Below are positions 12,059-24,527 of a stretch of 64,000 nucleotides of DNA, piece after piece. Source of the stretch: Stromatinia cepivora (Eukaryota > Ascomycota > Leotiomycetes > Helotiales > Sclerotiniaceae). The stretch's first letter is position 1, and each line of letters begins with the position of its first letter. The translations under genes and the position numbers were made by a program. The notes under the pieces are model-generated. The model was not told the origin of the DNA. It was given only the letters and a program-made list of their open reading frames with translations, and searched no databases. The stretch covers positions 439,001-503,000 of the forward strand of contig RCTD01000018.1 in NCBI GenBank assembly GCA_014898415.1, given 5' to 3'.

Positions 12059-15000
12059 TCAATCCAACTCAATGACCTCCGAACTTTCCCTCCTAACCTT
12101 CTTCGCCAACCTACCATTACTTCCCATATTATCCACTTCAGACTTTACCACTCCGCTCATCTGAAGTGGAGGACCAACACCATACGATTTACCTTCTTCA
12201 TCCATGCTGAATGAATTATTACCACCGCCACCCATGTCACTTCTCTCTCTAGCACCCAAGCTCAAAGTCGGACTCCTACCTCTCTTGATTCCCGCTCCAT
12301 ATCCCAAGGTCGCATTTGAATTCTGTTTACTCTGTCTCGCCACCGCTTCAACCGCATCATCTCTCTGAACACATGCTTCATATTTTTCAATAAGCTCTTT
12401 ATTTCGTTGAGTGATTGCCCTGTCTTTCTGGCTCTTTTCTTCGTCTGCCCGACCATTTGCTTCTCGAAGTTTTTCTTCCAGCTGTTCAACTTGATATTGA
12501 AGCTGTCTGATGAGATGCTGTAGTTCATTGATAAAGGCCTGGGCTGTCTTGGGTTTGAAGCTCGTCGAGACTTCGCTCTAAGATTTCTTTTTCGGACTGA
12601 ATGGTGGCGAGTTTTGTCTCAAGCTCTTCCTTTTGAGACAGGATCGCAATAATTTCTGCGGTAAGTTCTTGTTCCTTGGTCGAGGCCAACTCTAATTGGG
12701 TGTCCAGAGAGATGTTCTTAGCTTTAAGTTCATCCATTTCGGCCGAAGCGTCAGCCATTTGCAACTTCATCTTCGCAATCTGCTGACTCATATCTCTGTG
12801 TTCCAATTCGCAAATCTTGAGTCTTCTGGGTGATTTCGAGCTCAGATCGTACCTTCTGAAGGTCTCGAGCTACGCCGGGCTCTTGTTCCCTATTTTTCAA
12901 ATCCTGGACGACCGCCGGAAGGCTAGCTAGACTTACTTGTGCCTCTGAATTTATTGGCAAAACTTGGGAATGGCGCTGTGGGAAAGATCTGGCAGTTGAT
13001 GAGGTCATTGTTGGGGTATCACCACCGTGATCGAGAGAGTTTCCAGGGCTGGGGTAATTTGTTTTTGGCTTGTCGGCTGGAATCCAAAAAGGTTCGTCAT
13101 CATTGTGATTTAAAGAATCCCCAAGATCACTGCAGCTCTTTTCATACTTGACTTCTGGAATAAACGCAGAAGGCTTCCTTAAACGCAGCTTTAGAACTGA
13201 TTTTGACGGTTGCACTGCCGGCTTTTGAGCTGCAGGAGGGAGGCCAAAAAATGCGATTGGTGAGTGTGCTCGAGAGACCATAGGAAAATACGATTGTGTT
13301 AGGACGAGATCACTGAATATGACTTCGTTGTCCACAGTTGTGCAAGTCACAATTTTTTATAAACATTGACAGACTTTCCCTACTGCCATTTCATCTTCTG
13401 AGTCCCCCTCAAAATCCCCATCAGGGCGTTGAATCTCTGTGCAATAGCATTAGTAATGTTAGAATTGAAGCTTCAAGTGAAACAAGACATACCTCCTGCT
13501 ATCAAATCCGACCGTTTGTGGCTGCAGGTACTTTCTTGGTGTAGTGTGACACAGCATTTTAGTTCCATATTATGAAGCCTAAATAATTTCCCGGCTTCGT
13601 TGTCTTCCCAAGAAACACAGATTTCTCCCTTGTTGGGGCCTGGACGAGCTTGAATCGCACGTAACATATTTTTGAGACATTCACCAACCTTTAATGGCAA
13701 TGAATTCAAGTGCTGGTCATCTGGAGATTTTTTACCAGCCCCGCCTCTGTCCAGCTCTTGTAGTACCTGGCTGCATATGTCGATGATAATATGATCATAA
13801 GAAAATATCTCAATCGGGCTATCACCACCGGGATGTCGCATGTGCGAAAGAATGCAGTCTTTGCTGTTTTCCGCATGGCTCTTCTCAAAATCCATCCACT
13901 TGTCATGTAGAAGTAGCTGGGAATGGTCCATATCTAGGTATAAATCAAGCCCGACGTCACCGGCTTTCTTGAACACCAATTTGAAAGACTTTGTTCGAGT
14001 ATCTAAAGCTAAAGCAGCACTAAGCGTTCTCATTATACTTGAGTAATATGGAGTGGGTAGAGCGGTGGCGATCTCAGTGTTGCACATTATGTCTTTCCTG
14101 TATTCCAATGGCGTTGGAGCAAGGTTGTACTTTCTCAATGGTTTCCATATTTTGTCTGGTAAAAGGACGGGGTTTTTCTTTAGCGATGATCTGATAATTG
14201 CAGCATCCTATTATTCTTCTGGTCAGTGTATTCAAGAAATTCCAAAGTTTTTGCATCCTCGTACCTTATCAGCATTTTGTGATCCGTGGTAAAATGTCTT
14301 CTTTTGTGGATCCTGTTCTAGAAGTCTCTTCCAGATGGCTTCAGCCATGGGTTTAGTCATTAGACTGGATATATTGCTAACATCCCACCAATTGTTCTCT
14401 GTATCCAAAAGCATGGCAATGTAAATGTCAAGAGACTTGGAGCTGTCCTGTGCAATTGCTCCTTCCCAAATTTTTGCCAAGTGATATCCCAATTGCTCGG
14501 GGTCTTCCATTCCCTTTCTATCTCGCCCAATGTGGCCTTGAGAAAAGTCATATCCACATCGAAAGTGGTCTGAGTTGGACATCTTCTCCAATAGAAGTCC
14601 CTTGAGGTAAACTTTACCCTTGAAATCTTGCTATAAAATTAGAGTGCTAAATCGTGTGTAGATTGCTTCCTTAGGGCGGTCGAAATGAAGGCAGACTTTG
14701 AGCCACGCCATCACCTCGGCTTCCGAGATCGATTTTGATTTCTTTCCATAAACATTCCCCATTCTGACAGAGACACCTTCCCATGGATTTGCAACTCTGA
14801 ACTGCGATGCGTCTAGGTCTAGTGAGCTTAGCTCTTGCTGAGACGGCTTTCTCTTGACTTTGCTCAGAAAGCACCACAGAGTTTTCTTCTCCTTCTTGCC
14901 CCAACAAAAGTTACAGTAAAACCCCGATGCAGTGAACTTAGCTTGATTACCATGTCTTATCATCAGCAATGCAGCAAGCTTGAAGCCTTCACCATGAGTT

Positions 15001-15475
15001 CCGGTCATGCTATCGTTCATATCTTTGCTTGTACCACCCATGTCTAGAACTTCTGGAGGCAGATCACTACCATAATTACAAAGCTCCAACATTCCTCTCT
15101 TTCTGTGAAAAGCCAAAAACCCAAGTACCTTCTTTTTCTGTGGATTATAAACGGTGATTCTAAACTCATTGGTCAAGTTTTTGCGCACATAAACCAGCTC
15201 CTCACGAGACAATTCGGAAGCTTGGATCATTGCATCCATCCTGTCATCATGACAATAATTAGTGCTCGTGTTGAAACTAGGGCAGAGTTAAGACAGCAAA
15301 TATAGATGACATACCAGTTTTGGCAGAACTCCCGAAATGCATTTGCTTTTGTCCAATCCCTCACATATTTTGAAGATATACCTAAGCGTTGTTGACATGG
15401 TTTAAGTGTGGTGTGGTCATCATTCTCATCGGGGAGACCGAGATCTTCCTCATCAGAATCCTCGTAATCAGCCAT
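12059..15475 (-). pseudogene. Broken GHKL-type (HSP90-like) ATPase gene with coiled-coil tail
   Basis: The gene starts MADYEDSDEE (ATG at 15475). Introns at 15241-15314, 14208-14264 and 13437-13492 all keep frame. The first junction builds a GHKL N-box, EFCQNWMDA (E49, N53, D56); a G1-like LDMGGTSK follows at about 119-126 and a G2-like GTHGEGFKLA at about 134-143, the ATP-binding set of the HSP90/MutL/MORC fold. GKVYLKGLLLE and a C-terminal coiled coil follow. Four lesions break it: TAG at 14631-14633, TAA at 13357-13359, a frame change near 12805-12825 inside the coiled coil, and another near 12540. Protein-like sequence continues across each one. A GT-AG intron of 66 nt could remove the first stop but would have a poor donor (GTCTGC) and would delete family-like sequence. 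I infer a recent pseudogene. Confidence 0.75.
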
Positions 15476-16169
15476 ATCCAAAGCAAACGTCTCCCAGCCT
15501 TGTTGGCGGAAGCTGAAATTTGGGGCAAACGTTTGTAGAATATCAATAAAATACTGTCTACAGATCTGCCGTAACGATGCAATGTAGCAAAGTGCAAATA
15601 TGTATCTAAGAATGAGCGGTAGGAGATGGAAAGGAATTTACAATCGTTGAGAGTGAGATGGGCAAAATTGAAGAAGGTTGTGTGTAGTAAGAATCGATAA
15701 AGATAAAGAAGATTGTAAATGGGGGGGGGGGGGGGTACTTGCTTTTTCCTTCCAGATTGCTGATCTAAGAAAGAGGGGTAGACGGGGGAGAAAAGATCTA
15801 TCTACAGATCCACAAATTGCAAAGCGAAGCAAATCAATTCACTGAAAGCGGTACTGAAAGTGAGAAGAAGTGTTTTCAATGTAGATAATTTCATGTACTT
15901 GAAGTGCGCAAGAATCACCAAACGGCGTCAACAAACGGAGTTAGATAACTGGACATATTGGACGCGGAAACGTAACAAAAACTTCTTAGATAAAAAGTAC
16001 TTTCTCTTCATTGATATTTATAAGAATTTTGATAAAAGAAGTGAAAGGAAATTGAGGTTTTCAAGATGAGCGCTTTTTGCCTTGGCTGATAAGCTGTGCT
16101 CCATTCTTTCCTAGTTCATCTCATAATTATATCTATTTTCAAACACAGCACATACAAAGTTTTTCTATC
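15476..16169. other. Upstream region of the GHKL gene and downstream region of GH76
   Basis: No gene seen. It contains a G15 homopolymer at 15721-15735, about 250 bp upstream of the GHKL start codon. The 15840-16060 part is AT-rich. Confidence 0.5.
15721..15735. repeat. G15 homopolymer
   Basis: Fifteen consecutive G on the plus strand, upstream of the minus-strand GHKL gene. Confidence 0.9.
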
Positions 16170-17557
16170 CTACAACACCAACCAAGCTACGGATCCCAAG
16201 ATCGAGAAACTCATCACAGACTGTCCCAATACCATTCCAGTTGCTGCATTGTAAGTTGCTGAAGCACTAGCACTTGCACTCGTGCTCGTAGAACCTCCAG
16301 AGCTGCTTGTCGTTGCATTTGAAGAATTCCGAGTAGCGGGTGCTGTCGCCTGATTGTGAAGCAATCCTTGAACATAATTGAGTGCATCGATTTGCTCTCC
16401 GACCCCGGTAGAACTATTTTTGCCATTACCACTCCAATCTAAAGCACATCCATTATCACCGCAAGTTTTGGCAGCTGCTTGGGCTGTGCTGGTAAGTTGT
16501 GTATTGATGATACTGTTGGTGTATGGAGCGACTTGAATGGTATCGACGAGCCATTTTCCAAGTATACCTTTAAAGGCGCGTTGGTCTATGTTGCAGGCGT
16601 TCTTGGTTTCACAGGCAGTTTCGGTGGCGATTCCGGATGGGAAGAATACGGAGATGGTTCTGTTTAAGAGACCGTCGAGGGACTTCTTCCATTGACTATC
16701 GCCACTGGTGTGATTATACATGTATGCAGCGCCAGCGATGAATGTACCTGCACTCTGGGAGAATTGAACTTTGTCTATCGCCGAACAGTTTTTTGTAACA
16801 TCGGCACCGTCGAAGACATTGAAATCCTCATCGATAAACCCCGTCGCTTTGGTCCAATTCCAGACTTTGGTTGCCCAGTCGGAATAAGTGCTATTGCCGG
16901 TGTAGGCAGCAAGACGAGCCGAGAGTTGGAAAAAATTTCCGTTTGATATGCTATTCTTGTAGGTGTAACCGGCGTTGAAAGCAAAGATTTGCCAGCGGAG
17001 ACCTCCATTGCAGGTCTTTTCATCCCACCGAGCGACTTGTTCGTTGAATACTATATCGGCAAGATTGAGCCAGGTAACGTTCTGAACTTCTCCCAGTCGT
17101 GCCTCTGCCGCTGACATCGCTGCAAGAGCCCAAGTTGATTGATCATCATTAGCCAAAGATTTTGTCTGATTTGCTGGCATAAAGTCGTTATCGGTTCCTT
17201 GTTGATAGACCAAACCTTGGGTCACAATTGCATTGTATTGAGAATCTCCGGTCAGACGCCAGTATTGAATTAAGGTGTCGAACATGGCTCCGCTTTCCCA
17301 CCAGTAATATGGGGCATTCAAAACACCGATTGGATTTCCGGGAGTTTGGGACTTGTTGTAAAGACCGACTAAGTCTTTTGCGATTGTGCTAGCTGCTAAT
17401 TTGATTGAATCTATATATTAGGATGGTATCAGCTTCGTTTAATATAGATGCTTTTCATCGTTCATAACTCACCAATGCTGGTGACATCTAGATCAATGCA
17501 CTGAATAGGAACTACGGAAACTGCCGCAAAGGCAACGAGTAACTTGCTTGAAACCAT
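16170..17557 (-). CDS. GPI-anchored endo-1,6-alpha-mannosidase-like protein (GH76, DFG5/DCW1 family)
   Basis: Exon 1 (17557-17473) and exon 2 (17410-16170), joined over a 62-nt phase-1 intron, encode 441 aa, the usual family size. A signal peptide (MVSSKLLVAFAAVSVVPIQC) is followed by the GH76 domain with APYYWWESGAMFD and the catalytic Asp pair D117-D118 in SLANDDQSTW. A Ser/Thr/Ala-rich linker (about residues 385-415) precedes a hydrophobic C-terminal tail (SVMSFSILGSVAWLVL) typical of GPI attachment. Family members are thought to process GPI mannose when linking wall proteins to glucan, acting at the plasma membrane and wall. Fungi often carry several paralogues, so DFG5 versus DCW1 orthology cannot be set here. 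Confidence 0.93.
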
Positions 17558-19043
17558 TTCTGATATGACGAAAGAAAAAAGTGCAAATATGAAGATATTT
17601 TATCAAAATTTTGCATCTATCACAGCGATGGCGAAGATATAAGAGGAACTTGGCCTCGAAGTAACAGGGGCAACATGTTTGACGTACAATTCCATAGCAA
17701 AAGGTGAGATTTGACAGCGCTTAGAACACTGATGAATTAATTAATACGAGATCATAGCCCAATAAGTTTAAGCTTAAGGGGGATCCGCAGTTAGTCATCC
17801 CAAGCGAGTGCGATTCTGCTGGTGAAATAAATGGGGCTTAGCATAAGGTAGGCTTATTCGGCTTGGATTGCCGAGTGAGTTGTCCTTGTCCTGACTTTCA
17901 TCATTCTCGTGTATGCTGGACCATGTCATCATGAAAGAACTAAAGAAAGCTCTCGGACAAAAATTGAGCTGCTCATGGCGGTGGGGTGCATGTGGATACA
18001 AGGTAGCATGATGGATTCGACTTGATGTCGTGCGAATAATCAATGCTCACGTGATCGCTGGATCACATTTCACAAGGTAATACGAGCTCTGGAAAGGGGA
18101 TAGGAGGTCCTAGACTCCTCTCAGAAACATGGTGGTCTTAGCAAAGAAGGCGCATGAAAGGAAGGACGGCGAAAATAAGCCAGCTACCTTCCGAGCTAAG
18201 ACTATGTCAAGCTAGAGCGCCCATGTGACCTGATAACACAGCTCATCCTACACTCTCAGATACCAAGAAAGGCAAGAGGCACTTGCAGGACTGTCGGTAC
18301 GTCGAAAGTCAGTAAGCCTTGTAAAGGATTGCTGTTCTGATGATAGATTTGACTGTGTCAGGTCAATGATTGAGCCTTGGGAGTTTTCGTGAAGAAATAA
18401 GTGGATTCGAACCAATGAATCCAGCTGAGTCATGATTCTTAATCGAGTTCCTGAAACATAGTGATTACAACGTTCTGGGCGGGAATTCACGTGAAATCAT
18501 GACGGGATTTTGACAAAACCTTTTAGGAAGCCAATGTCAAACGTCCTTCTGCATCAAATATGTGATCATCCCAAGTTTTTTTATTTAAATATACATCATT
18601 ATAGAATTCATCATTGACGAGAAATACTAATACTTGCCCACCAAGTGATCCGGCTCGCAGGCGCAAGTCTCGGACTGCCTTCGCTTTGGCTAATTATAAA
18701 TATCAACCATGGCTTCGGCTGGCTCGGAATAACCTTTGGGTCGCTGCAAATAGAAGTTCAACGGGTCATTTCACACTGGATTCTATTTGACCCTCTCTCA
18801 CGTGCCGAGTAGCTGATGAACTCGCGTCGTTCAACCGTACCCGTCGGCTGGTTTCACAATCTCATTCTCTATTACACACACGAATCTTCTTCCAACGTTA
18901 GAATTCGTTGCTTTGAGCAGAATGATAGCAGGGATAGAAAGCCCGTATTGATTGGGCTGTACAACCTCGCATTGTGTTTATTGTACAACTATTAATGCTA
19001 GTAACTTTTCACCCTTTCCTTTTCTTCTCTACTTTCTACCTTT
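17558..19043. other. Intergenic, about 1.5 kb
   Basis: Short chance frames only; no domain, splice pair or repeat of note. Confidence 0.45.
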
Positions 19044-20031
19044 TCATCCACCTTCCTCAGGCCAAAAAGTACCTTGAACACATGTCAATCCTTCGTAATT
19101 GTCGTATGGAAGTTTCAGATGTTTGATAAGATGCTCATCCAGATGATCGATCAAATAGATTTCTCCATCATAGAACATAACATTCGCATTGTTGAGATTG
19201 CTTGGAATATAACATAAAGATTCATTAGAAAAATCGACAAACTCATCATCAGATATAACTCGCGTGACAAGCAGCTAATTTCTATTATTAGTTACGAATT
19301 GAAGAAATATATATATAGAATATTAACTTTACCTCGTTAATATGATTGATGAGTTCCTTTACCGATATATATATAACTGGTACACGATTCTCCTCAATAC
19401 TGTAAATCTCGAAGATTGGATGATTGGAACGACCACCGCCTACTGGCCCTAAAACAGTATCTTTAGGAACCAGCAATGACAATAATAGACCGATTGCACA
19501 AACATAATCCCATAAATGACCTTCGAAAATAAAGAGATCGTAACCATAACATCGACCATACATCCAATAATACGAACTTGGATACCAAGCAAATGGCTCA
19601 TTGATAACATTGAACTCTTGACACATTAACCAATCCAATATCTAACCAAATACAAATTCCATAACAAATACTTTAAAACTCGTCGTACGAATAATACGAA
19701 AAAACTGCAGTATTCGAACTCGAAATGATTTTGTACCTTCGTCTTTATATATTATCACTAATAATTGATATTATTCTTCGAAACTCTTTTGATAGAAAAC
19801 TTCAACTGCATCGAAAATATATTGTTGATTTCGACCTTCCATTTCTATACACTCAAAATCCCGAATATTCCCAAACTTGAACCACAATATAGGATCAGTA
19901 GCTGAAAAAGAAAAACATGGGTTTTGCCATCTCGATTCGAGAAACCTTCCGATAGCTGCCAAAACATCGTCATCTTGAAGTGAGTGAGCTAGGGTTTTGG
20001 CTCTTGCCAATCGATCAGCTCTATTGGCCAT
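19044..20031 (-). pseudogene. Broken aminoglycoside-phosphotransferase/kinase-like gene
   Basis: One reading frame runs from ATG 20031 to 19333, then a clean 58-nt intron (19275-19332, GTAAAG...TTAG), then 19274-19044. It has fungal kinase-like (APH/ChoK-type) features: WFKFG near residue 50, FRIIRTTSFKVFVMEF resembling the hinge strand, LGPVGGGRSNHPIF, and NLNNANVMFYDGEIYLIDHL in the place of the catalytic loop and metal-binding region. Two in-frame stops interrupt it: TAA at 19771-19773 and TAG at 19642-19644. The loop also lacks the usual HxD Asp (it reads CYIPSNL), so it may have been catalytically dead even before the stops. The TAG follows FVFG and precedes ILDWLM, a point where family members read straight through. 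Confidence 0.65.
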
Positions 20032-22393
20032 AGTGGGAAGAAGGATAACGCTTGGTCGATTATGGCTATTAGGTAGCTCTTATATGTACCCATGTGGAGA
20101 GGCATGCTAACTCTTGGGTTGCGTGACTTGTGGCTGAGTGCATTAATATGCAAGAAGCCGAATGCAATAAGTAAATAATGCAAAAACCCGAAATGTCAAG
20201 GCCCCCATTGATAGTTGGCAAGCCAATTCGGCGTGGAAGTATATTTGCCGTCGACCAAGCATTCTAAATCCTGATTTCGTTGTTTAGACTCTTCCTGCAA
20301 GCTTCAAGCCGACATGCATGGCCGTCGTGCAACAGAAATCATCTCAATTATGATTTCTCTACATCAATTGAAAAAGTGAGATTCCATGAATGATTCAATT
20401 CTCCAAACTCGGTGTGAAAGCCTTGAATGTTGTGAATGCAGCTTGCCGCGACATGGCTTTCGAATGCCCATTGTTATGGATTGAGTTTCAAAGAATGATC
20501 TAGGTTTGGTCTTCATTCTCAATCGAATTTTGGCTGTCTGGTTCTGCTGAGTTGAATCACCAAGAATAAGGCTGGGGTACATTCGAGAGGCTTATATTGA
20601 CTCATCCGTTTGTGATACAGGCGCCTCCCGAGACTAGTGGAGTGCTCAGTTTCTTATTTAAGCGGTATAGACAGGTGTTGTGCCCCGAGCATTTGAGCCC
20701 TTTTTGCTTTTTTCGGTTCCCCTATCCGATTGGAAAAGTTTCTCCCTGGATTATTTTAGAGAAACCGAAATTTTGACTCATTTAGCACCCTGGTAAGGCT
20801 TGCAATTCTGCTACCTTACCCTTTCGTTTGCCATCGATTGCTGCTCGGATGGATGCCGATGGTGCAAGTAATCTGTTGGGTGCATCGGCCCCAGTTCTTT
20901 CATGACACATTTTCTCTTCCTCTCCTGTCACTCTTTTGCCACCTTGGCAGTCTTTCTTATGTCACTTCTTTTCATGATTTTCATGATGTAACTCAAATAT
21001 CTTTTGAATGCCTTGCTGGTACGGTTATCTTCTTTATGGTATCATTACATCACCCATAGCTCTCCCCTTGAATTTTAATTTTGTTTCTTCTTTCAACGGC
21101 CATTTATCACATCTGAGGTGTCTTCTTGCATTGGTAAGCTTCATTAAGATCCCCCTGGACCCCGAGCAAAGGTTCTATTTGAGGTTAGCGTTCGGAACCA
21201 ACCGAATCTCTTGGTAGCATTACAAAGTGTCTTCTCCTTTGGCAATGTGTAGTTACATTCTTCCGGAGGCTTTCATTTTGGTTGGCAACAACAATTCACA
21301 AAGTGAGTAGTTTTTCCTCTCCTTTTCTTACGTTTGTACCATATACTGATGGTAGTTAGTTCTCTTCTGACAGCTGGATCTGTCTCTTATTGATGTGCCA
21401 CATAATCTTCCTCGTTGTTCGGCAATACCTATCCACTATGGTCGATCCACATGGCACTATGACTTATACCTAGGGTGCAACGGTCCTCCTAGTTCCTATT
21501 GCGCATTCTCTGCTCTTGTGTGAAACATGAATGTTGGGCTCCATCGCCGATGGTGTAGTTTCGAGCAAATTTCTTACAATGCAAGCAATAAAGGGTAGCT
21601 TACGAGTACGCCCCACTTGGACTTTGAAAAGTCCATGCCCGTCATAACAAGCACAAGCTTCCATCAATACAAGTCTTGGTCAATGTGCTTTGTGCCGGGA
21701 GATTCTCCGACTCCTACACGTCCGTCTTGCTTGATAGAGTTATGAAGGCTGATGAACTCTACTGAGTTTGACCTCCCTTCTAATGGAGGTTTAGGTATGA
21801 TATTCATTAATCCAACCAACTTCTACTTTCTGATTTGTGAATAAATTAGTTACAGCATATATGATGAAATCATGATTAATTTTCTGGCTGTTATATGATA
21901 TATCCTGATGTTGATTTTAACCTCATCCTCATCTTCAGCTGTGAGGATTTACTTTTGTGTATATTCTCCCTCCTAATCTTGCCCGAGTGTTATTTCTATT
22001 TAAAAAATATAGTATACATAGGTATTGGGAAGTTGGAAAAAATGGAAAAGAGTGAATGATAGATTGATATTTACTCGTAGATTTTGTATGATATGGATAA
22101 ATTATTTTTGTTTGGGATTCTGAATGATGATAACCTTACTATTGTTTCGTACTCGTGAATTGAATCCTGAATATTCGTGTCAATATAAACTCTGAATTGA
22201 TATGAAATCTTCATCAACGTATACTTAAATCATCAGCTAGTATACTTAGCTCTCTCCAACCGATCTTATAAGAGTTTACACAAAGAATGATTCCCAAATT
22301 CCAATTCCTACAATAAAATACAATATCCCGAGAACTCAAAGGCAATTATCAAATCAATCCACCATTCAACATCCAACACAACAAATCCTCTAT
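20032..22393. other. Intergenic, about 2.4 kb
   Basis: No supported gene. The part at 21780-22260 is markedly AT-rich. Open frames at 20838-21217 and 21470-21667 have no recognisable content; a decayed element cannot be excluded. Confidence 0.4.
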
Positions 22394-23743
22394 CTAAAAC
22401 GGCGACTTCTCAAATCCCTTTTCCGCCTCCACATAAGCATCATACCCATACAACCACTTCTGGGCACCCCCAAAATCCTGCCATCTACTCGGATAACCCC
22501 CTCTATCCGTCGGGCCCGCCAATAAAATTTCATCTCTCTTAACCTGTTCCTCTCCCTCCACCATATGAAAACTTTCTCTCTGTCCCCACGTCTCCCTCGC
22601 TATACCTTCTCCTCTCCCCTTTCTCAATTCCTCATATATCTTCGCCGCTCTCTTCAATTGAACATTTTTCATCTCTACATTTACTTTTCCCAATAGATAT
22701 CCCATTACCGCTCCATCTTCCAGACTAGAATTAGCGCCTTGTGCGAGATATGGAAGCATGGGATGACAAGCATCACCTGCCATCCAAAAGGTTCCTTTTT
22801 CGCTAGTCCAGCGTTCGAGGGGCTCGAGATGCATTAACCGCCATTTGGCCACTTCCTTGACTTGTTCTAGGAATGCTCTAAGGATGGGATCCCAGCCTTC
22901 GAATAATCCTTTCATTTCTTCCAGATCTCCTGTTGAGCGCGAAAGTCCGGGTGGGAGATTGTCGGGACAGAGTAAGACGATGTTGAATAGATCGCCTCCG
23001 CGCATGGTGTATGATACCACGTGTGTATCTGGACCTGCCCAGAAATTGACAGAGCAAGAATCGATAAATGCGGTGAGTTTCTCTGCATCCGGGCCTCTCA
23101 ATGTAGACTTATCAATGACAATTCTATATGCGAGATCTCCGGTTGGATTTGGCGGACATGAATGGCCTAGGAATTGTGATCTAGTAGCTGAATAAATGCC
23201 ATCTGTGCAGAGTATAACGTCTCCTTCTACCGTCTTTCCTCCCTCTAATGTTATAATTGTATTTTCGAAATCGACGCTCATGACTCTCGATGATAAACGA
23301 ATAATGACGCCTAACTCATCGCATTTAGCGCATAGTGCACGTTGTAGATCTACTCGATGCATTCCCCAAAAAGGAGCTCCATATCTTTCATTGATCTTTT
23401 CTTGAAAACCTGAAGAATGTGCTAAGCGTTTCGTTCCATCGAATCGCCATACTGAGAGAGTTTTAGGAAACGTAGCTTTTGTTGCGAGATTATCATAAAT
23501 TCCCCATTTTTTGAAGAGCCGTGATGCATTAGGTGTTATTTGCAGTCCTGCCTACAATATCAGTTAGCACAGTTCTACAGAGTCATATTCAAAGATTTGG
23601 AGTTTGTCTCTTACCCCGACTTCCGCCAATTCCGAGACAGTTTCCAGAATCGTCACTTCATGTGATGGGTTTGCAAGCTTTGTCGAAAGTGCCGCTGCCA
23701 GACCGGCCAATCCGGCTCCAACTACTAAGACACGGAGAGGCAT
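22394..23743 (-). CDS. FAD-dependent monooxygenase (salicylate-hydroxylase-like)
   Basis: Exon 1 (23743-23615) and exon 2 (23551-22394) with a 63-nt phase-0 intron (GTAAGA...TTGTAG) give 428 aa. The N-terminus carries the Rossmann FAD motif GAGLAG (residues 9-14). WGMHRVDLQRAL is the typical segment before the DG region, and GDACHPMLPYLAQGANSSLE (G302, D303) is the second FAD-binding motif of group A flavoprotein monooxygenases. There is no signal peptide or membrane anchor. Relatives hydroxylate aromatic acids such as salicylate, or act in secondary metabolism. No biosynthetic backbone gene is nearby, so a catabolic role is as likely; the substrate is unknown. Confidence 0.88.
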
Positions 23744-24527
23744 CTTGGTCTCTGTAGAATTCGTTCCTCTTGGCAATGAGAAACTTTATAATTTCATATG
23801 CTTCGAGGTAAATATTTATGCTTATGCTTGTGTGACGTTTGCCCCGCAGTTGCTTGAGTGACGGGTTCCGAGAACGATTTACTTCTTGGTACAGGTACGG
23901 TCAGAGCCAAGGGAGGAAATAAGACTGAGGTAAAGGAGAAGAAAGCAAATAAGAATATATATATATATGCACAAACATACTGAATAAAGACAATGAACTA
24001 CAATTACGACGGCATGAGAGGAGCATGTGGTTATGTGGACGATGCTTGAGATTGATGGTGGGGTGAACACCCTAAATTGTGGGGATGCGGGGATTTTACA
24101 TCCCACCGCTTGGCTGGGTTTTGACACCGTCTCGGAATCTGTACACGGCAAAATCAGTGTGGAGAAGGGACGGCCTTCTCTCATATGCAAGAGATCCGAG
24201 AGCGAATTGGCCGTTATTGGCTATATCCCTTCTATTATGCCGTAGGACTTTCTTCAAAGGTACTAAGACCTGGGCGAGACATTGCCTGTGTATTGTGGTT
24301 CCTAAAAGAAGTGGCCGGTATAGTTGATGCGTTATTATTCATTGGTATATACCTAGAGTCATCGTGAAAAGATGAATGCCCCTTTACACCAATTTTGATA
24401 AAACCGCCAACGCCGGAGCTATGCTATGCAAGAAATGTTCAGTTCATCATCCCTCAACACGTTGGGTGTCGCCTATTTTCCTTCCTTTCTCTCATCTCCC
24501 CTCTCCCCTATCCTCTCCCCCGCCCCT
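23744..24527. other. Intergenic, about 780 bp
   Basis: Upstream region of the monooxygenase and downstream region of RPC4. Contains a short (AT)n run at about 23957-23968; no gene seen. Confidence 0.5.

Noticed and set aside
18400..18440. TTCGAA-containing segment resembling a tRNA T-loop
   Set aside because: No matching acceptor, D or anticodon stems could be folded around it; no tRNA is called in the window.
20838..21667. Several open frames of 65-73 codons on both strands
   Set aside because: No domain, no signal peptide, no splice partners, overlapping on both strands; treated as chance frames.
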